DNA of 64,000 nt from Leucobacter edaphi (GCF_016522535.1 NZ_JAEHOI010000006.1:186001-250000); one strand, 5' to 3'; positions 29,165 to 38,609 are shown, numbered from the stretch's first letter. Program-made: numbers and translations. Notes: a model not told the origin generated them from the letters alone.

Positions 29165-30172
29165 TCAGCGAGCGAGCTCGAGACCCGCCGACGGCGTGGT
29201 CGCGAGGCTGCGCATGGCTCCCTCGATCACGAACGGGTCTCCGTACCAGGTGAGCCCGTCCTTGAACTGCTCGCGCTCCCACTTGATCGGCACCCAGTCG
29301 GGATCGAAGATGAGGTAGCCGCCGGCGTAGATCTCGACGCGGTGGCCGGATCCCGGATCCATCACGTAGAGATACATGGCCTGGCCGATGCCGTGCTTGC
29401 CCGGACCGAGATCGAAGTGGACATCGAAGTCGGAGAGAATATCGGCGGCGGTCAGGACGTCCGACATGTTCTCCAGGTTGAAGGCCATGTGGTGGAGCTG
29501 CGCCCGCTTCCCCTCCGAGTTCGCGACCATGGCGAGATCGTGCACCTGCGGGGTGACCGACATCCAGGAGGCGAGCACGGTCTCGTCATCGCGGTGGAGC
29601 TGGTACTCGCGGCGGTTGAAGCCGAGGTTGTCGCGCACCCACTGCTCGGCCTGGTTGATCGTCTCGCGCGAGGTCTGGACGTTGAAGTGGTCGACGCGCC
29701 TGACGCCGAGTCCGCGACGCTTCGAGCTGTTGCTCGGGAGGCGGGACCGCAGCTCTTCGGGCGCGAGCGGCTTGTCGATGTCGTAGTAGAGCTCGAACGG
29801 GTGCTCGCTGCCGGGAACCAGGAAGCGCACCGCGGTGCCGCGGCCGAGCTCGGTCCCCGCTGGGACCTCGATGGCCTCGATCTCCTGCTTCTCCAGCTCG
29901 CCGTACATGATCTCGACGTCCTCGGGACGGCGCATGCGGAAGCTGTAGGAGTTGACGATGTTCTCGTCCTGCTGGGTGAGGACGAGCGAGTGGTGGGTGA
30001 GCTCCATGTAGCCGCGGAGATAGGAGGTGTCGCCGACGCGGGCGACCTCTTCCATGCCGAGCAGGTCGCGGAAGAAGTGGAGCGACTTCTCCAGGTCCTT
30101 CGTGCCGACGTTGATCGCGCCGCACTGCGCGACGGAGGGGCCGGGATCGTAGTTGTCGAGGAGACGTGCCAT
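29165..30172 (-). CDS. Extradiol ring-cleavage dioxygenase (catechol 2,3-dioxygenase family, VOC fold)
   Basis: 335-aa two-domain type I extradiol dioxygenase that opens a catechol next to the hydroxyls, using Fe(II). Metal ligands are His162 (RRVDHFNV), His227 or His228 (AQLHHMAF) and Glu280 (GSGHRVEIYAGGY), with the family signature around it. It provides the ring-fission step missing from the plus-strand operon at 34.8-43.3 kb. It is the second gene of a minus-strand unit after the CoA ligase (86-nt gap). XylE/HpaD-like rather than BphC-like by eye; the exact catechol cannot be told. Confidence 0.9.
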   Translation of the reverse strand: MARLLDNYDPGPSVAQCGAINVGTKDLEKSLHFFRDLLGMEEVARVGDTSYLRGYMELTHHSLVLTQQDENIVNSYSFRMRRPEDVEIMYGELEKQEIEAIEVPAGTELGRGTAVRFLVPGSEHPFELYYDIDKPLAPEELRSRLPSNSSKRRGLGVRRVDHFNVQTSRETINQAEQWVRDNLGFNRREYQLHRDDETVLASWMSVTPQVHDLAMVANSEGKRAQLHHMAFNLENMSDVLTAADILSDFDVHFDLGPGKHGIGQAMYLYVMDPGSGHRVEIYAGGYLIFDPDWVPIKWEREQFKDGLTWYGDPFVIEGAMRSLATTPSAGLELAR

Positions 30173-30258
30173 TGGGGGTGTGTCCTTTCGTGAGGCGGGC
30201 GGAGGCGAAGCGGGGGATCTTCGCGTCCGAGGGATCGTGCGGGGCCGCGGTGCACGCG

Positions 30259-31878
30259 CTAACGCGGGATGCGGACGGCCTCCGTGTACGGCGGCACCGC
30301 GGGGGCCGTCTGGGCGTTGTCGGACGCCGCGACCTGTTCGCGGATCAGCACCTTGTCGAGCTTTCCCGCGCCGTTGCGCGGGACGGCGTCGACCGTGACG
30401 AGGCGAGACGGCAGCTTGTAGCGGGCGATGCGCTTCGTCAGGAAGTCGCGGAGCGCTTCGAGATCGAGTTCCTCACCGGGGGCGAAGGCGACCACGGCGC
30501 AGACGGTCTCGCCCCATTTCTCGTGCGGCGTGCCGATGACGGCGACGTCGGTGACCGCGGGGTGCGCGTTGAGTGCGATTTCGATCTCGGCGGGGTAGAT
30601 GTTCTCGCCGCCGGAGATGATCATGTCCTTGAGCCGGTCGACGATGAAGAAGTAACCGTCCTCGTCGAAGTACCCGAGGTCGCCCGTCCGGAACCAGCCG
30701 TCCGGGGTGAACGCGGCCGCTGTGGCCTCCGGGTTGTTCCAGTAGCCGGCCGACACGTTCGGCCCGCGCACCCACATCTCACCCGTCACGCAGGGCTCTG
30801 CGACGTCGGCGAGCGACTCCGGGTCGACGATCTTCACCTCGCTGTAGGGCATGGGAACCCCGCACGATCCGAGTTTCTCCGCGGTCATCGCGGCCTCGAG
30901 CTGCGTCGAGAAGGGCGCCGTCTCCGTGAGGCCCCAGGCCTGCAGGAGCAGCACGTTCTTCTGCGCGTACTGCTCGATCAGCGCGGGCGGAACCGGTGCG
31001 CCCGCCACGGTGGCCGCGCGGAGCTCGCTCAGGTCGGCGTCCTCGAAGCCCTCCTGCCTGGAGATCGCGGAGAGCATCGCCGGGACGAGGAACATGCTGT
31101 TGACGCGGAACTCCTCGAGGTCGGCGAGCGCCTGCGCCGGATCGAACTGGCGCCGGATCACGAGGGTGCCGCCGCGCGTCACGGTCCGGAGGGTGAAGGC
31201 GTTGAAACCGCCGATGTGGAAGAGCGGCGCGACCGCGAGCGACACGTCGCCGAAGCGGGTGTCGAGCACGGAATCGACGTTCGCCTGTCCCCACCACAGA
31301 TTGCCGTGCGTGAGCATGACGCCCTTGGACCTGCCGGTCGTGCCGGAGGTGTAGAGCAGCGCGGCGAGATCCTCCTCGTGCTGGGGAACGTGGGGCTCCA
31401 GCGCCGTATGAGCGGTGCGGAACTCCCGATAAGAGGCCCAATCGCCGAATTCAGGCGCCGGATCGAGAATGTTCGGATCGTCGTCGATGAGCAGTGGCTG
31501 GCGCACGGAGAGGAGCTCGAGGAAGGCGCCGATCTTGGACGCCTGCTCCGGCTCGGCGATGAGCACATCGGGGCGGGCGTCTTCGAGCACCGTCCGGATC
31601 TCCGGTCCGGCGAGCCTGAAGTTGAGCGGGAGAAACACCGCCCCCACCCACGCCGCCGCGAAATAGGTGATGACGAAATTCAGGCTGTTGTGGCCGGCGT
31701 AGGCGACACGGTCACCGCGTCCGATGCCGTCGTCCTTGAGCGCGGCGGCGAGGAGTCCGACCTCGCGGTGAAACTCGGCGTAGCTGACCCTGCGGTCCTC
31801 GTAGACGGCCACGACCATGTCGCCGTGCTCGGACGCATGGCGGGCGAGCTGCTTGATCGGGCTGATATCCACATTCAT
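30259..31878 (-). CDS. AMP-dependent acyl-CoA ligase
   Basis: 539-aa ANL-superfamily enzyme that activates a carboxylic acid with ATP and CoA. A3 loop LLYTSGTTGRSKG, A5 WGLTET, A8 TGDLGYFDEDGYFFIVDRLKDMII, and the A10 lysine in NGAGKLDK. FadD/benzoate-type by overall look. It precedes the ring-cleaving dioxygenase and shares an upstream motif with the catabolic operon, so it probably acts on the aromatic acid substrate or on the carboxylic acid released by the ring-fission hydrolase. Start at 31878 chosen for AAAGGAG 11 nt upstream; the open frame continues further without family similarity. Confidence 0.85.
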   Translation of the reverse strand: MNVDISPIKQLARHASEHGDMVVAVYEDRRVSYAEFHREVGLLAAALKDDGIGRGDRVAYAGHNSLNFVITYFAAAWVGAVFLPLNFRLAGPEIRTVLEDARPDVLIAEPEQASKIGAFLELLSVRQPLLIDDDPNILDPAPEFGDWASYREFRTAHTALEPHVPQHEEDLAALLYTSGTTGRSKGVMLTHGNLWWGQANVDSVLDTRFGDVSLAVAPLFHIGGFNAFTLRTVTRGGTLVIRRQFDPAQALADLEEFRVNSMFLVPAMLSAISRQEGFEDADLSELRAATVAGAPVPPALIEQYAQKNVLLLQAWGLTETAPFSTQLEAAMTAEKLGSCGVPMPYSEVKIVDPESLADVAEPCVTGEMWVRGPNVSAGYWNNPEATAAAFTPDGWFRTGDLGYFDEDGYFFIVDRLKDMIISGGENIYPAEIEIALNAHPAVTDVAVIGTPHEKWGETVCAVVAFAPGEELDLEALRDFLTKRIARYKLPSRLVTVDAVPRNGAGKLDKVLIREQVAASDNAQTAPAVPPYTEAVRIPR

Positions 31879-31953
31879 GTTGCATGGCTCCTTTCCGGAG
31901 ACGTCTTCGTCCGCTTCATGAGCTTGCAGGGAATTCGCCCGGTTTGCAGCCGG

Positions 31954-31973
31954 GCGTTCCGAGGCTTGGCACA
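31954..31973. promoter_or_regulatory. Shared catabolic operator motif, copy 1
   Basis: GCGTTCCGAGGCTTGGCACA lies 76 nt upstream of the CoA ligase start. It matches 18 of 20 bases at 34727-34746. The core TTCCGA-nnn-TYGGCA is an imperfect 15-bp palindrome of the size bound by IclR-family regulators. Confidence 0.6.
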
Positions 31974-32119
31974 CCGGGCCGTATTGCATGGCACGATCAG
32001 GTGAAACGCCGCAAGGAAACGACGCGTGCGCCTCGGGGTCGCCGGTTCGGAGCCGAACTCCCGAAAACCATGCTGACAGAAACCGGCCCGCGTGCGCGAG
32101 GGGGCCGTCCGAGGCCGCG

Positions 32120-32950
32120 CTATGCCGCTGCGAGCCGAGCCTCGAAGCGCGCCACCGCGCGCGAGGCCGCGAGGGCGACCTGGCGCAGCGTGTGCTCGTG
32201 CTCCTGCGGGCGGAAGGCGTCGGCGCGCCCGGACACCGACAGGGCCGCGAGCGGGACACCCCGTCGGCTCATCACGGGGGCCGCGATGCAGTTCAGCGTC
32301 TCGAGCGACTCGCCCCGATCGTGAGCGATGCCCTCCACGCGAACCCTGGCCAGCTCAACGCGCAGTGCCTGCTCGTCGACGATCGTGTTCGGGGTCCAGC
32401 GGTGGCGCTCCGCGCGGAGCCCGTCAGCCTCCGCCGCCGGATCGAAGGCCATGAACACCTTGCCGACCCCCGTGCAGTACGCGGGCATGTGGCCGCCGAT
32501 GCGGCTCGGCGTCCGCAGGCGCTGGTGCCCCTCGAGCTTGTTGAGGTAGATGACGTGCTGCCCCTCGAGGACCGCGAGCTGCACGGTCAGCCGGGTGGCG
32601 ACGAACAGGTCGGCGAGGAACGGGGTGAGGAGATCCCTGGCCTGGTCGTGGCGGCGGGAGGACTCGTCCTGGCCGCCGAGGCTCTGGATCGCGGGACCGA
32701 AGCGATAGGCGGTGCCGATGCGCTCCACCATCTCGCTCTTCTCGAGCATGGCGAGCAGCCGGAAGGTGGTCGACTTGCTGAGATCGGCCCTGCGGCTGAG
32801 CTCGCTCACGCCAACGCCGACGTTGGCGTCGTCGCCGAACGCTTTGAGCACGCAGACGGCCTTGTCCACCGACGTCCGTCGGTCCTTGCCAGCGGCGTCG
32901 CTCGAGAGGCGTCGCGGCTGGGATTCGAGTCTGAGCTCGGTGAACTCCAT
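32120..32950 (-). CDS. IclR-family transcriptional regulator
   Basis: 276 aa, ATG at 32950 with GGAGGG upstream. N-terminal winged HTH (SVDKAVCVLKAFGD, VGVSELSRRADLSKSTTFRLLAMLEKSEMV) and C-terminal effector domain (GVGKVFMAF, NCIAAPVMSRRGVPLAALSVSG). The family commonly controls aromatic catabolism as activator or repressor. It lies between the ligase/dioxygenase unit and the XRE-cupin gene and is the best candidate to bind the motif present in front of both catabolic units. Confidence 0.9.
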   Translation of the reverse strand: MEFTELRLESQPRRLSSDAAGKDRRTSVDKAVCVLKAFGDDANVGVGVSELSRRADLSKSTTFRLLAMLEKSEMVERIGTAYRFGPAIQSLGGQDESSRRHDQARDLLTPFLADLFVATRLTVQLAVLEGQHVIYLNKLEGHQRLRTPSRIGGHMPAYCTGVGKVFMAFDPAAEADGLRAERHRWTPNTIVDEQALRVELARVRVEGIAHDRGESLETLNCIAAPVMSRRGVPLAALSVSGRADAFRPQEHEHTLRQVALAASRAVARFEARLAAA

Positions 32951-33106
32951 GGTGCCCTCCGGGGGTGATCTCGTCTTTGAGACGTGAGAGGCTGGGCCGC
33001 CGCGAATCGACGGCGGTGACTCAAGTTTCGTCACGAGGACACCCGGCAACAACGGGAAAGAGTCCATTATGGTGAGAGTCAAACCGCTGAAGGAAAGGAC
33101 GGGGCG

Positions 33107-33682
33107 ATGTCGATCTCATCTATTCTGACCAGGAATTCTCGGAAGTTTCGTCAGGATCGAGGGCTGTCACAGGCCGCGTTGGCCGAGCGCAGCGGTCTAT
33201 CGAAGCAGACCATCGTCGACATCGAGGCCGGTCGCGCGAACCCGACCATCGAAACGCTCGAGACGCTTTCCGAGGGGCTGGGAGTGAGCGTGCGCGCCCT
33301 CGTTTCCGAGATGGGGAACGAGGTGATGTTCCAGTCCGGGGAACTCGTGCACTGGCAGGAGCTGGGGTACGCCGCGGTCCGCAGCCTCGACCAGGTCTAC
33401 GGCTCCGGTTACGTCTACAACGCGGTGCTCAGACTCGAGGCGGCTCGCGGGGCCGCGCGCCCCCGCTCCGGGGCCCGCGGAGTGCTCAGGCACTGCTACG
33501 TGCTCGAGGGCAGAGTCGAGCTCGGCCCGGAGGGGCGCACGATCGAGGCCGGTGAACGGGACTTCGTGCGTTTCCCCGGTGAGGGCGCGCACCTCTTCCG
33601 CGCGATCACGCCCCAGGCGCTCGTCTTCGTGGTGACGACCACGCCGCAGGCCTCCACCCGCAGCGCGGCGAGTTCCTTCTAG
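33107..33682 (+). CDS. XRE-family regulator with C-terminal cupin domain
   Basis: 191 aa. HTH at about 10-65 (NSRKFRQDRGLSQAALAERSGLSKQTIVDIEAGRANPTIETLETLSEGLGVSV), then a cupin sensor (RHCYVLEGRVELGPEGRTIEAGERDFVRFPGEGAHLFRA). This architecture senses small acids or metals. Divergent from iclR (156-nt gap) and convergent with the next gene (4-nt gap). Its target in this locus is unknown. Confidence 0.87.
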   Translation: MSISSILTRNSRKFRQDRGLSQAALAERSGLSKQTIVDIEAGRANPTIETLETLSEGLGVSVRALVSEMGNEVMFQSGELVHWQELGYAAVRSLDQVYGSGYVYNAVLRLEAARGAARPRSGARGVLRHCYVLEGRVELGPEGRTIEAGERDFVRFPGEGAHLFRAITPQALVFVVTTTPQASTRSAASSF

Positions 33683-33686
33683 CGCG

Positions 33687-34652
33687 CTAGAACTCGACCA
33701 CGAGCTTTCCGCTGACATCTCCGCTCAGCATTCGGGCGAAGCCCTCGGGAATCTCGTCGAAGCGGATCGTTTCGAGCGCGGGACGCACGCCGGTCTCGAC
33801 GAGCGTGCGGAGCAGGGCCTCGAACTCGGCGAGCGTGCAGCCGGTCGAACCGACGATGCTCAGCTGCTGATAGAAAACCCGGGTGAGATCGGCCGGCGGC
33901 ATCGATCCGCTCGTGGCTCCCGCGATCACGATCGTGCCGCCGGGGCGCAGGGACCTGAGCGAGTGCGCCCAGCTCGCCTCGCCGATCGTCTCGACCACGA
34001 CGTCGACCCGCTCGGGGAGGCGCTCGCCGGCGTCGAACACGGCCGCCGCCCCGCGCTCCGCCGCGAAGGCCCGTTTCTCCGCGGTCCGGGCGGTCGCGTA
34101 CACCCTGGCGCCGGCCGCGCGGGCGAGCTCGATGGCGGCGCTCGCGACCCCGCCGTTGCCGCCCTGGACGAGCACGCGGGTCCCCGCCCGCACCCTGGCG
34201 CGCGTGAACAGCATGCGGAAGGCGGTTCCCCAGGCCACGCCGAGGCAGGCGGCCTCGGCGAAGCTCAGCGCAGGAGGTTTGTCGACGAGCAGGCGGTCGG
34301 GGACGAGCACGTACTCGGCCAGCGTTCCGTCGATGGTTTCCGACATGAGCGCACGCTGCGGGTCCAGGGTAAGGTCGCCCCCGCCGCGGTTCGCGTCACC
34401 GATCACGGGGTGCAGCACGACCTCGCGCCCGTCGTCGGTGACGCCGGCGCCGTCGCAGCCGAGGACGATCGGGATCCGCTCGGCGGGATGCCCGACACCC
34501 TTGAGGGTCCACCAGTCGTGCGGGTTGAGCGAGGCGGCCCGCAGGCGGACTCGAGTCCAGCCCTCGCGAGGCTCCGGCACCGGCCGGTCCGTGAGTTCCA
34601 GGCCGGAGAGGGGATCGTCGAAATTCTGCGTGACGGCGACGGCGGCGCGCAT
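33687..34652 (-). CDS. Zinc-independent MDR oxidoreductase (quinone reductase-like)
   Basis: 321-aa NAD(P)H-dependent medium-chain reductase without the zinc-binding cysteines. N-terminal GroES-like fold (SLNPHDWWTLKGVG), nucleotide site VLVQGGNGGVASAAIELARAAGARVYATART and C-terminal EIPEGFARMLSGDVSGKLVVEF. Start at 34652 chosen for AGGAG upstream. It is divergent from the main catabolic operon and shares its promoter region, so it may reduce an intermediate or protect against quinones formed from catechols. Confidence 0.85.
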   Translation of the reverse strand: MRAAVAVTQNFDDPLSGLELTDRPVPEPREGWTRVRLRAASLNPHDWWTLKGVGHPAERIPIVLGCDGAGVTDDGREVVLHPVIGDANRGGGDLTLDPQRALMSETIDGTLAEYVLVPDRLLVDKPPALSFAEAACLGVAWGTAFRMLFTRARVRAGTRVLVQGGNGGVASAAIELARAAGARVYATARTAEKRAFAAERGAAAVFDAGERLPERVDVVVETIGEASWAHSLRSLRPGGTIVIAGATSGSMPPADLTRVFYQQLSIVGSTGCTLAEFEALLRTLVETGVRPALETIRFDEIPEGFARMLSGDVSGKLVVEF

Positions 34653-34713
34653 GGTGCTCCTGACTACTCGGGTGCGGGATCGAAGTGCCGCCCATTGTCG
34701 CGGCCGAAGTGAC

Positions 34714-34746
34714 TTGACAGATGCGCGCGTTCCGAGGTTCGGCACA
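34714..34746. promoter_or_regulatory. Catabolic operon control region: -35 box and operator motif copy 2
   Basis: TTGACA at 34714-34719 is a consensus -35 box facing the catabolic operon. It is followed at 34727-34746 by GCGTTCCGAGGTTCGGCACA, the second copy of the motif at 31954. A protein bound there would cover the -10 region, suggesting repression. The region also serves the divergent MDR gene. Confidence 0.55.
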
Positions 34747-34787
34747 GCGGCCTGCGGGCCGCGCGGATTCGGCGCACGATAGCCAGC

Positions 34788-35630
34788 ATGAACAACGAAG
34801 TGATCTCGGAGGCGCTCGACATCGATGCCGCGGCGCAGGAGCTCAGGCGGGCGGAAGCAGCGCTCGTCGGCGTCAGGCCGCTCACCGAGCGCTTCCCCGG
34901 GCTCACTCTTGCAGAGGCGTACGCGATTCAGCGCGCGAACATTGATCGCCGCCTCGCCCAGGGCGAACGCCTCACCGGGCGGAAGATCGGCCTGACCTCG
35001 CTCGCGATGCAGCGCCAGCTCGGCGTCGACCAGCCCGACTTCGGGGCTATCACCGACGCGATGGAGGTCGCGAACGGCGGCGAGTTCGATCCCGGGCGGC
35101 TCCTGAAGCCTCGCCTCGAGGTCGAGTTCGCCTTCGAGCTCGGCGCGGACCTGCCATCGTCACCGACGTACGACGAGCTGGTCGCCGCGGTGAGCGGCGT
35201 GGCTCTCGGCATCGAGATCATCGACTCGCGCGTCGCCGACTGGCGCATCACGCTGCTCGACACCGTCGCGGACAACGCCTCGATGGCGCGGGTCGTGTGG
35301 GGCGAATTCGTCCCGGCGACGCCCGAGCTGCTCGACGCGCTTCCCGCTGCGGTCGCCACGCTCCTGCGCGACGGTGAGATCGTCTCGTCCGGTCCGGGAT
35401 CGGCGGTTCTCGGGCACCCGCTGACGTCCCTGCACTGGCTCGGCGAAGCGCTCGGCGCGCAGGGCGACCGCTTCTTGGCGGGCGACCGCGTGCTCGCGGG
35501 AGCCGTCGCCGCCGCAACGGACTTCGTGCCCGGTGCGCGCTGGACGGCCGAGGCCGACGGCCTCCCGGGGATCAGCCTGACCTCAACCTCCTCAACCGAA
35601 CGGGAAAAGAAGGGCGGAACACACTCATGA
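34788..35630 (+). CDS. mhpD: 2-hydroxypenta-2,4-dienoate hydratase
   Basis: 280-aa hydratase that adds water to 2-hydroxypenta-2,4-dienoate to give 4-hydroxy-2-oxovalerate, the first step after ring-fission hydrolysis. Motifs LTEAYAIQ-like (LTLAEAYAIQRANIDRR), GRKIGLTS, DFGAITDAME, RLEVEFAFELG and GIEIIDSRVADWRI are characteristic of the MhpD/XylJ/BphE family. The C-terminus carries an extra Ser/Thr tail. First gene of the operon; it overlaps the Rieske gene by 4 nt. Confidence 0.92.
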   Translation: MNNEVISEALDIDAAAQELRRAEAALVGVRPLTERFPGLTLAEAYAIQRANIDRRLAQGERLTGRKIGLTSLAMQRQLGVDQPDFGAITDAMEVANGGEFDPGRLLKPRLEVEFAFELGADLPSSPTYDELVAAVSGVALGIEIIDSRVADWRITLLDTVADNASMARVVWGEFVPATPELLDALPAAVATLLRDGEIVSSGPGSAVLGHPLTSLHWLGEALGAQGDRFLAGDRVLAGAVAAATDFVPGARWTAEADGLPGISLTSTSSTEREKKGGTHS

Positions 35631-36997
35631 CCATCACCCAGTTGCCGAGTACGCACGAGGGAGAACGTCCCGACGACGTCGAATGCGGCGATCTCTGCCG
35701 TCCGCAGGACCTCGCGCGCAGCGTCGACGTTTCGGGCCTCGTCGACCGCAAGAACGGCCTCGTCGACCGCGCCATCTTCACCGACCGGAAGCTCTACGAG
35801 CAGGAGCTCGCCCGGGTCTTCGCAACGAGCTGGCTGTTCCTCGGCCACATCGAACAGCTCAAGAAGCCCGGCGACTTCTTCACGACCTTCATGGGCGAGG
35901 ACCCGGTGATCGTCACGAAGGACAAGTCGGGCCGGATCCGCGCCTACCTCAACTCCTGCAGGCACCGCGGCGCCCGCGTGCTGCGGGCGGACTACGGCGC
36001 GACGCGCGCGTTCACCTGCACCTACCACGGCTGGTCCTACGACCTCGAGGGCAAGCTCATCAGCGTGCCGAACGAGGAGGGCTACGCGAAGATCGACTGG
36101 GATCGGGACAAATGGGGCCTCGTCGAGGTCGCCCAGCTCGACACGGTCTACGGCCTCATCTTCGCGACCTGGAACCCGGAGGCGCCGCCGCTCGACGAGC
36201 AGCTCGGCGACATGAAGTACTACATGCGGGCCTTCCTGGGCCGCGACCCCGAGGGCACGACCGTGGTGGGCGGCATCACGAAGTGGGTGCTGAAGGGCAA
36301 CTGGAAGCTCGCTGCCGAGCAGTTCGGCACCGACTGGTACCACGTCAACATGTCGCACGCCTCGGCGCTCATGGTGCTCTCGCCCACGGGCAAGGGACCG
36401 AAAGCCGAGATCGCGAACACCCCCGGCCGCCAGTACTCCGACGAGCGCGGCAACGGGACCGGCTTCCCCACGCACCCGAAGAGCCGCTTCGACGCCCAGC
36501 CCGTCCACGAGTACTACGACTACGACGAACTGCGCGAGCGCCTCGGGCAGGCCGCGGTCGAGGGGCCCATGACCACCGGTCACGCGACCGTGTTCCCGAA
36601 CTTCTCCTACCTGCCCGTCAACGGTTCGATCCGCGTCTGGCACCCCAAGGGGACCGAGGAGATGGAGATCTGGTCCTGGACCGTGCTCGACAAGGGCATG
36701 CCGGAGGAGGTCCGCGAGGCGCAGCGCCTCTACAACCTCCGCACCTTCGGGCCCTCGGGCATCTTCGAGCAGGACGACGGCGAGAACTGGAGCGAGGTCC
36801 AGGCCATCTCCCACGGCTGGCGCACCAACACGGTGCCGCTGAACTACCAGATGGGGCTCGGATCCGAGCGCGAAGACGGGGTGTACCCGGGCGAGACGAG
36901 CGAACTCTACAGCGACGCGGCCGGCCGCAAGTTCTACGCCCGCTGGGCCGAGCTCATGAACACGCCAGCCTGGCACGAGAAGGAAGCAGAGCAATGA
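35627..36997 (+). CDS. Rieske non-heme iron ring-hydroxylating dioxygenase, large (alpha) subunit
   Basis: 456-aa oxygenase that places two oxygens on an aromatic ring to give a cis-dihydrodiol. Rieske [2Fe-2S] ligands C111, H113, C131, H134. Mononuclear iron ligands H239 and H244 with bridging D236 (GTDWYHVNMSH), and third ligand D383 or D384 (FEQDDGENW). The class with separate ferredoxin and reductase (biphenyl/phenylpropionate type). The substrate pocket cannot be read by eye; candidates are phenylpropionate, alkylbenzene or biphenyl-like compounds. Overlaps the ferredoxin gene. Confidence 0.94.
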   Translation: MTITQLPSTHEGERPDDVECGDLCRPQDLARSVDVSGLVDRKNGLVDRAIFTDRKLYEQELARVFATSWLFLGHIEQLKKPGDFFTTFMGEDPVIVTKDKSGRIRAYLNSCRHRGARVLRADYGATRAFTCTYHGWSYDLEGKLISVPNEEGYAKIDWDRDKWGLVEVAQLDTVYGLIFATWNPEAPPLDEQLGDMKYYMRAFLGRDPEGTTVVGGITKWVLKGNWKLAAEQFGTDWYHVNMSHASALMVLSPTGKGPKAEIANTPGRQYSDERGNGTGFPTHPKSRFDAQPVHEYYDYDELRERLGQAAVEGPMTTGHATVFPNFSYLPVNGSIRVWHPKGTEEMEIWSWTVLDKGMPEEVREAQRLYNLRTFGPSGIFEQDDGENWSEVQAISHGWRTNTVPLNYQMGLGSEREDGVYPGETSELYSDAAGRKFYARWAELMNTPAWHEKEAEQ

Positions 36998-37335
36998 GCG
37001 AGGGAATCGCCGTCGCCAGAATCGGCGACATCCCCGAGGGCGAGGGCATCCAGATCGACGCCTCCGTGCTCGGCACCGTCGACAGCGTCGCCGTGTTCAA
37101 CGACGACGGCGAGTATTTCGCGCTCGACGACACGTGCACCCACGAGACGGCGTCGCTCGCCGACGGCTGGGTCGAGGACGGCTGCATCGAGTGCCCGCTG
37201 CACGCGGCGAAGTTCTGCCTCGGCACCGGGAAGGTCGAGTCGATGCCGGCGACCGTCGACGTTGCCCCGCACCGCGTGGTCGTCGAGGGCGACGAGATCC
37301 GCGTCATCCCGAACCCGGAACGGCTGGCGAGCTGA
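36994..37335 (+). CDS. Rieske-type ferredoxin component of the dioxygenase
   Basis: 113-aa electron carrier. Cluster ligands in CTHETASLADG and CPLHAAKFCLGTG (Cys-x-His and Cys-x2-His), the BphF/HcaC pattern. It moves electrons from the reductase to the oxygenase. ATG overlaps the alpha-subunit stop (ATGA), and the reductase starts 3 nt downstream, so stoichiometric expression is likely. Confidence 0.93.
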   Translation: MSEGIAVARIGDIPEGEGIQIDASVLGTVDSVAVFNDDGEYFALDDTCTHETASLADGWVEDGCIECPLHAAKFCLGTGKVESMPATVDVAPHRVVVEGDEIRVIPNPERLAS

Positions 37336-37337
37336 TC

Positions 37338-38576
37338 ATGGCACGCGACGCAGGATCCGTTCTCATCATCGGGGCAGGGCTCGCCGGCTTCAGCGCGGCG
37401 ACGCAGCTCAGGGCCCTCGGCCACGAAGCGCCGATCATGATCGTCGACTCGGAGGCGGGCAGCTACGATCGCCCGCCCCTGAGCAAGAAGCTCTTCACCG
37501 AGGACTTCTCCCTCGACCGCCTCGCCTTCGCGACGGCGGAGGAGCTGGCGGAGAAGCGCATCGTTCCCCGCTTCGGCGCGGCGGCGATGACGCTCGACCC
37601 GGCCACCGGCGAGGTGGGTCTCGACGACGGCACCATGCTGCGGGCCGACACCATCCTCCTCGCGACCGGCGGGCGCGCGCGACGGCTCCCGATTCCGGGA
37701 GCCGATCTCCCCGGCGTGCACGTCCTGCGCACCTGGGACGATGCCGTCGGGCTTCGCAGCGCCGTCCAGCCCGGATCGCGGGTCGCGGTTGTCGGGGCGG
37801 GACTGATCGGCGCGGAGCTCGCGTCCTCGCTCCGCGACGCCGGAGCCGAGGTCACCCTCGTCGACCCTGTCCCTGTGCCGCTGGTGCCCGCGATCGGTGA
37901 GCTCCTGGCCGCCCGCCTGCACGAGATGCACGCGCCCAGGGGAATTCGCGTCGTTACCGGCATGACTAGGGCTTTCGTGGAAGCGAACGGTGCGCTCGCC
38001 GTCGAGGTAGACGGCGCAGAGGGAGCACCGATCGCGCCGATCCCGGCCGACGTCATCGTCGTCGGGGTCGGGATCATCCCGAACACCGGCCTCGCCGAGG
38101 CCGCCGGCCTCGAGGTCGACAACGGGATCATCGTCGACGAGCGCTACCGCACGAGCGCCGCGCGCGTCTACGCCGCAGGAGACGTCGCGCGGACGCGAAG
38201 CGCCGACGGCGAACTCGAGCGACGCGAGGAGCACTGGGACGCCGCGCAGGTGAGCGGGAAACGCGTCGCGGCCGCGATACTCGGCGAGGAACTGCCGGAG
38301 CGCGGTGCCTCGTGGTTCTGGTCCGATCGCCACGGGATCCACCTCGAGGCGACCGGACGGCTGAGCGGGACCGGCGAGATCGTCGTGCGCCACGGTGGCG
38401 AGCATCCCGCCGTCTTCCTGATCGAAGACGGGCTGCTCCGCGGCGCGGCCGCGATCGATGACACCCAGCTCGTGCGGGCGGCGCGGCGCATCATCGATCA
38501 GCGGATCCCGGTCGCCGCCGCCGAACTCGCCGACTCGAACGTGCAACTCCGGTCACTGCTGAAAGCGAAGCGCTGA
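37338..38576 (+). CDS. Ferredoxin reductase component of the dioxygenase (FAD, NADH)
   Basis: 412-aa flavoprotein of the BphA4/HcaD type. FAD-binding GAGLAGFSAA at the N-terminus, NAD-binding VVGAGLIGAELA near 155, and the second FAD motif VYAAGDVA. C-terminal domain present (EHWDAAQVSGKRVAAAILG). The ATG at 37338 is chosen over the longer frame because the FAD motif starts 10 residues in and the ferredoxin stop is directly upstream. Confidence 0.93.
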   Translation: MARDAGSVLIIGAGLAGFSAATQLRALGHEAPIMIVDSEAGSYDRPPLSKKLFTEDFSLDRLAFATAEELAEKRIVPRFGAAAMTLDPATGEVGLDDGTMLRADTILLATGGRARRLPIPGADLPGVHVLRTWDDAVGLRSAVQPGSRVAVVGAGLIGAELASSLRDAGAEVTLVDPVPVPLVPAIGELLAARLHEMHAPRGIRVVTGMTRAFVEANGALAVEVDGAEGAPIAPIPADVIVVGVGIIPNTGLAEAAGLEVDNGIIVDERYRTSAARVYAAGDVARTRSADGELERREEHWDAAQVSGKRVAAAILGEELPERGASWFWSDRHGIHLEATGRLSGTGEIVVRHGGEHPAVFLIEDGLLRGAAAIDDTQLVRAARRIIDQRIPVAAAELADSNVQLRSLLKAKR

Positions 38577-38609
38577 TCGGCCATTTGGACAAGAGACAGG
38601 AATGAGATC

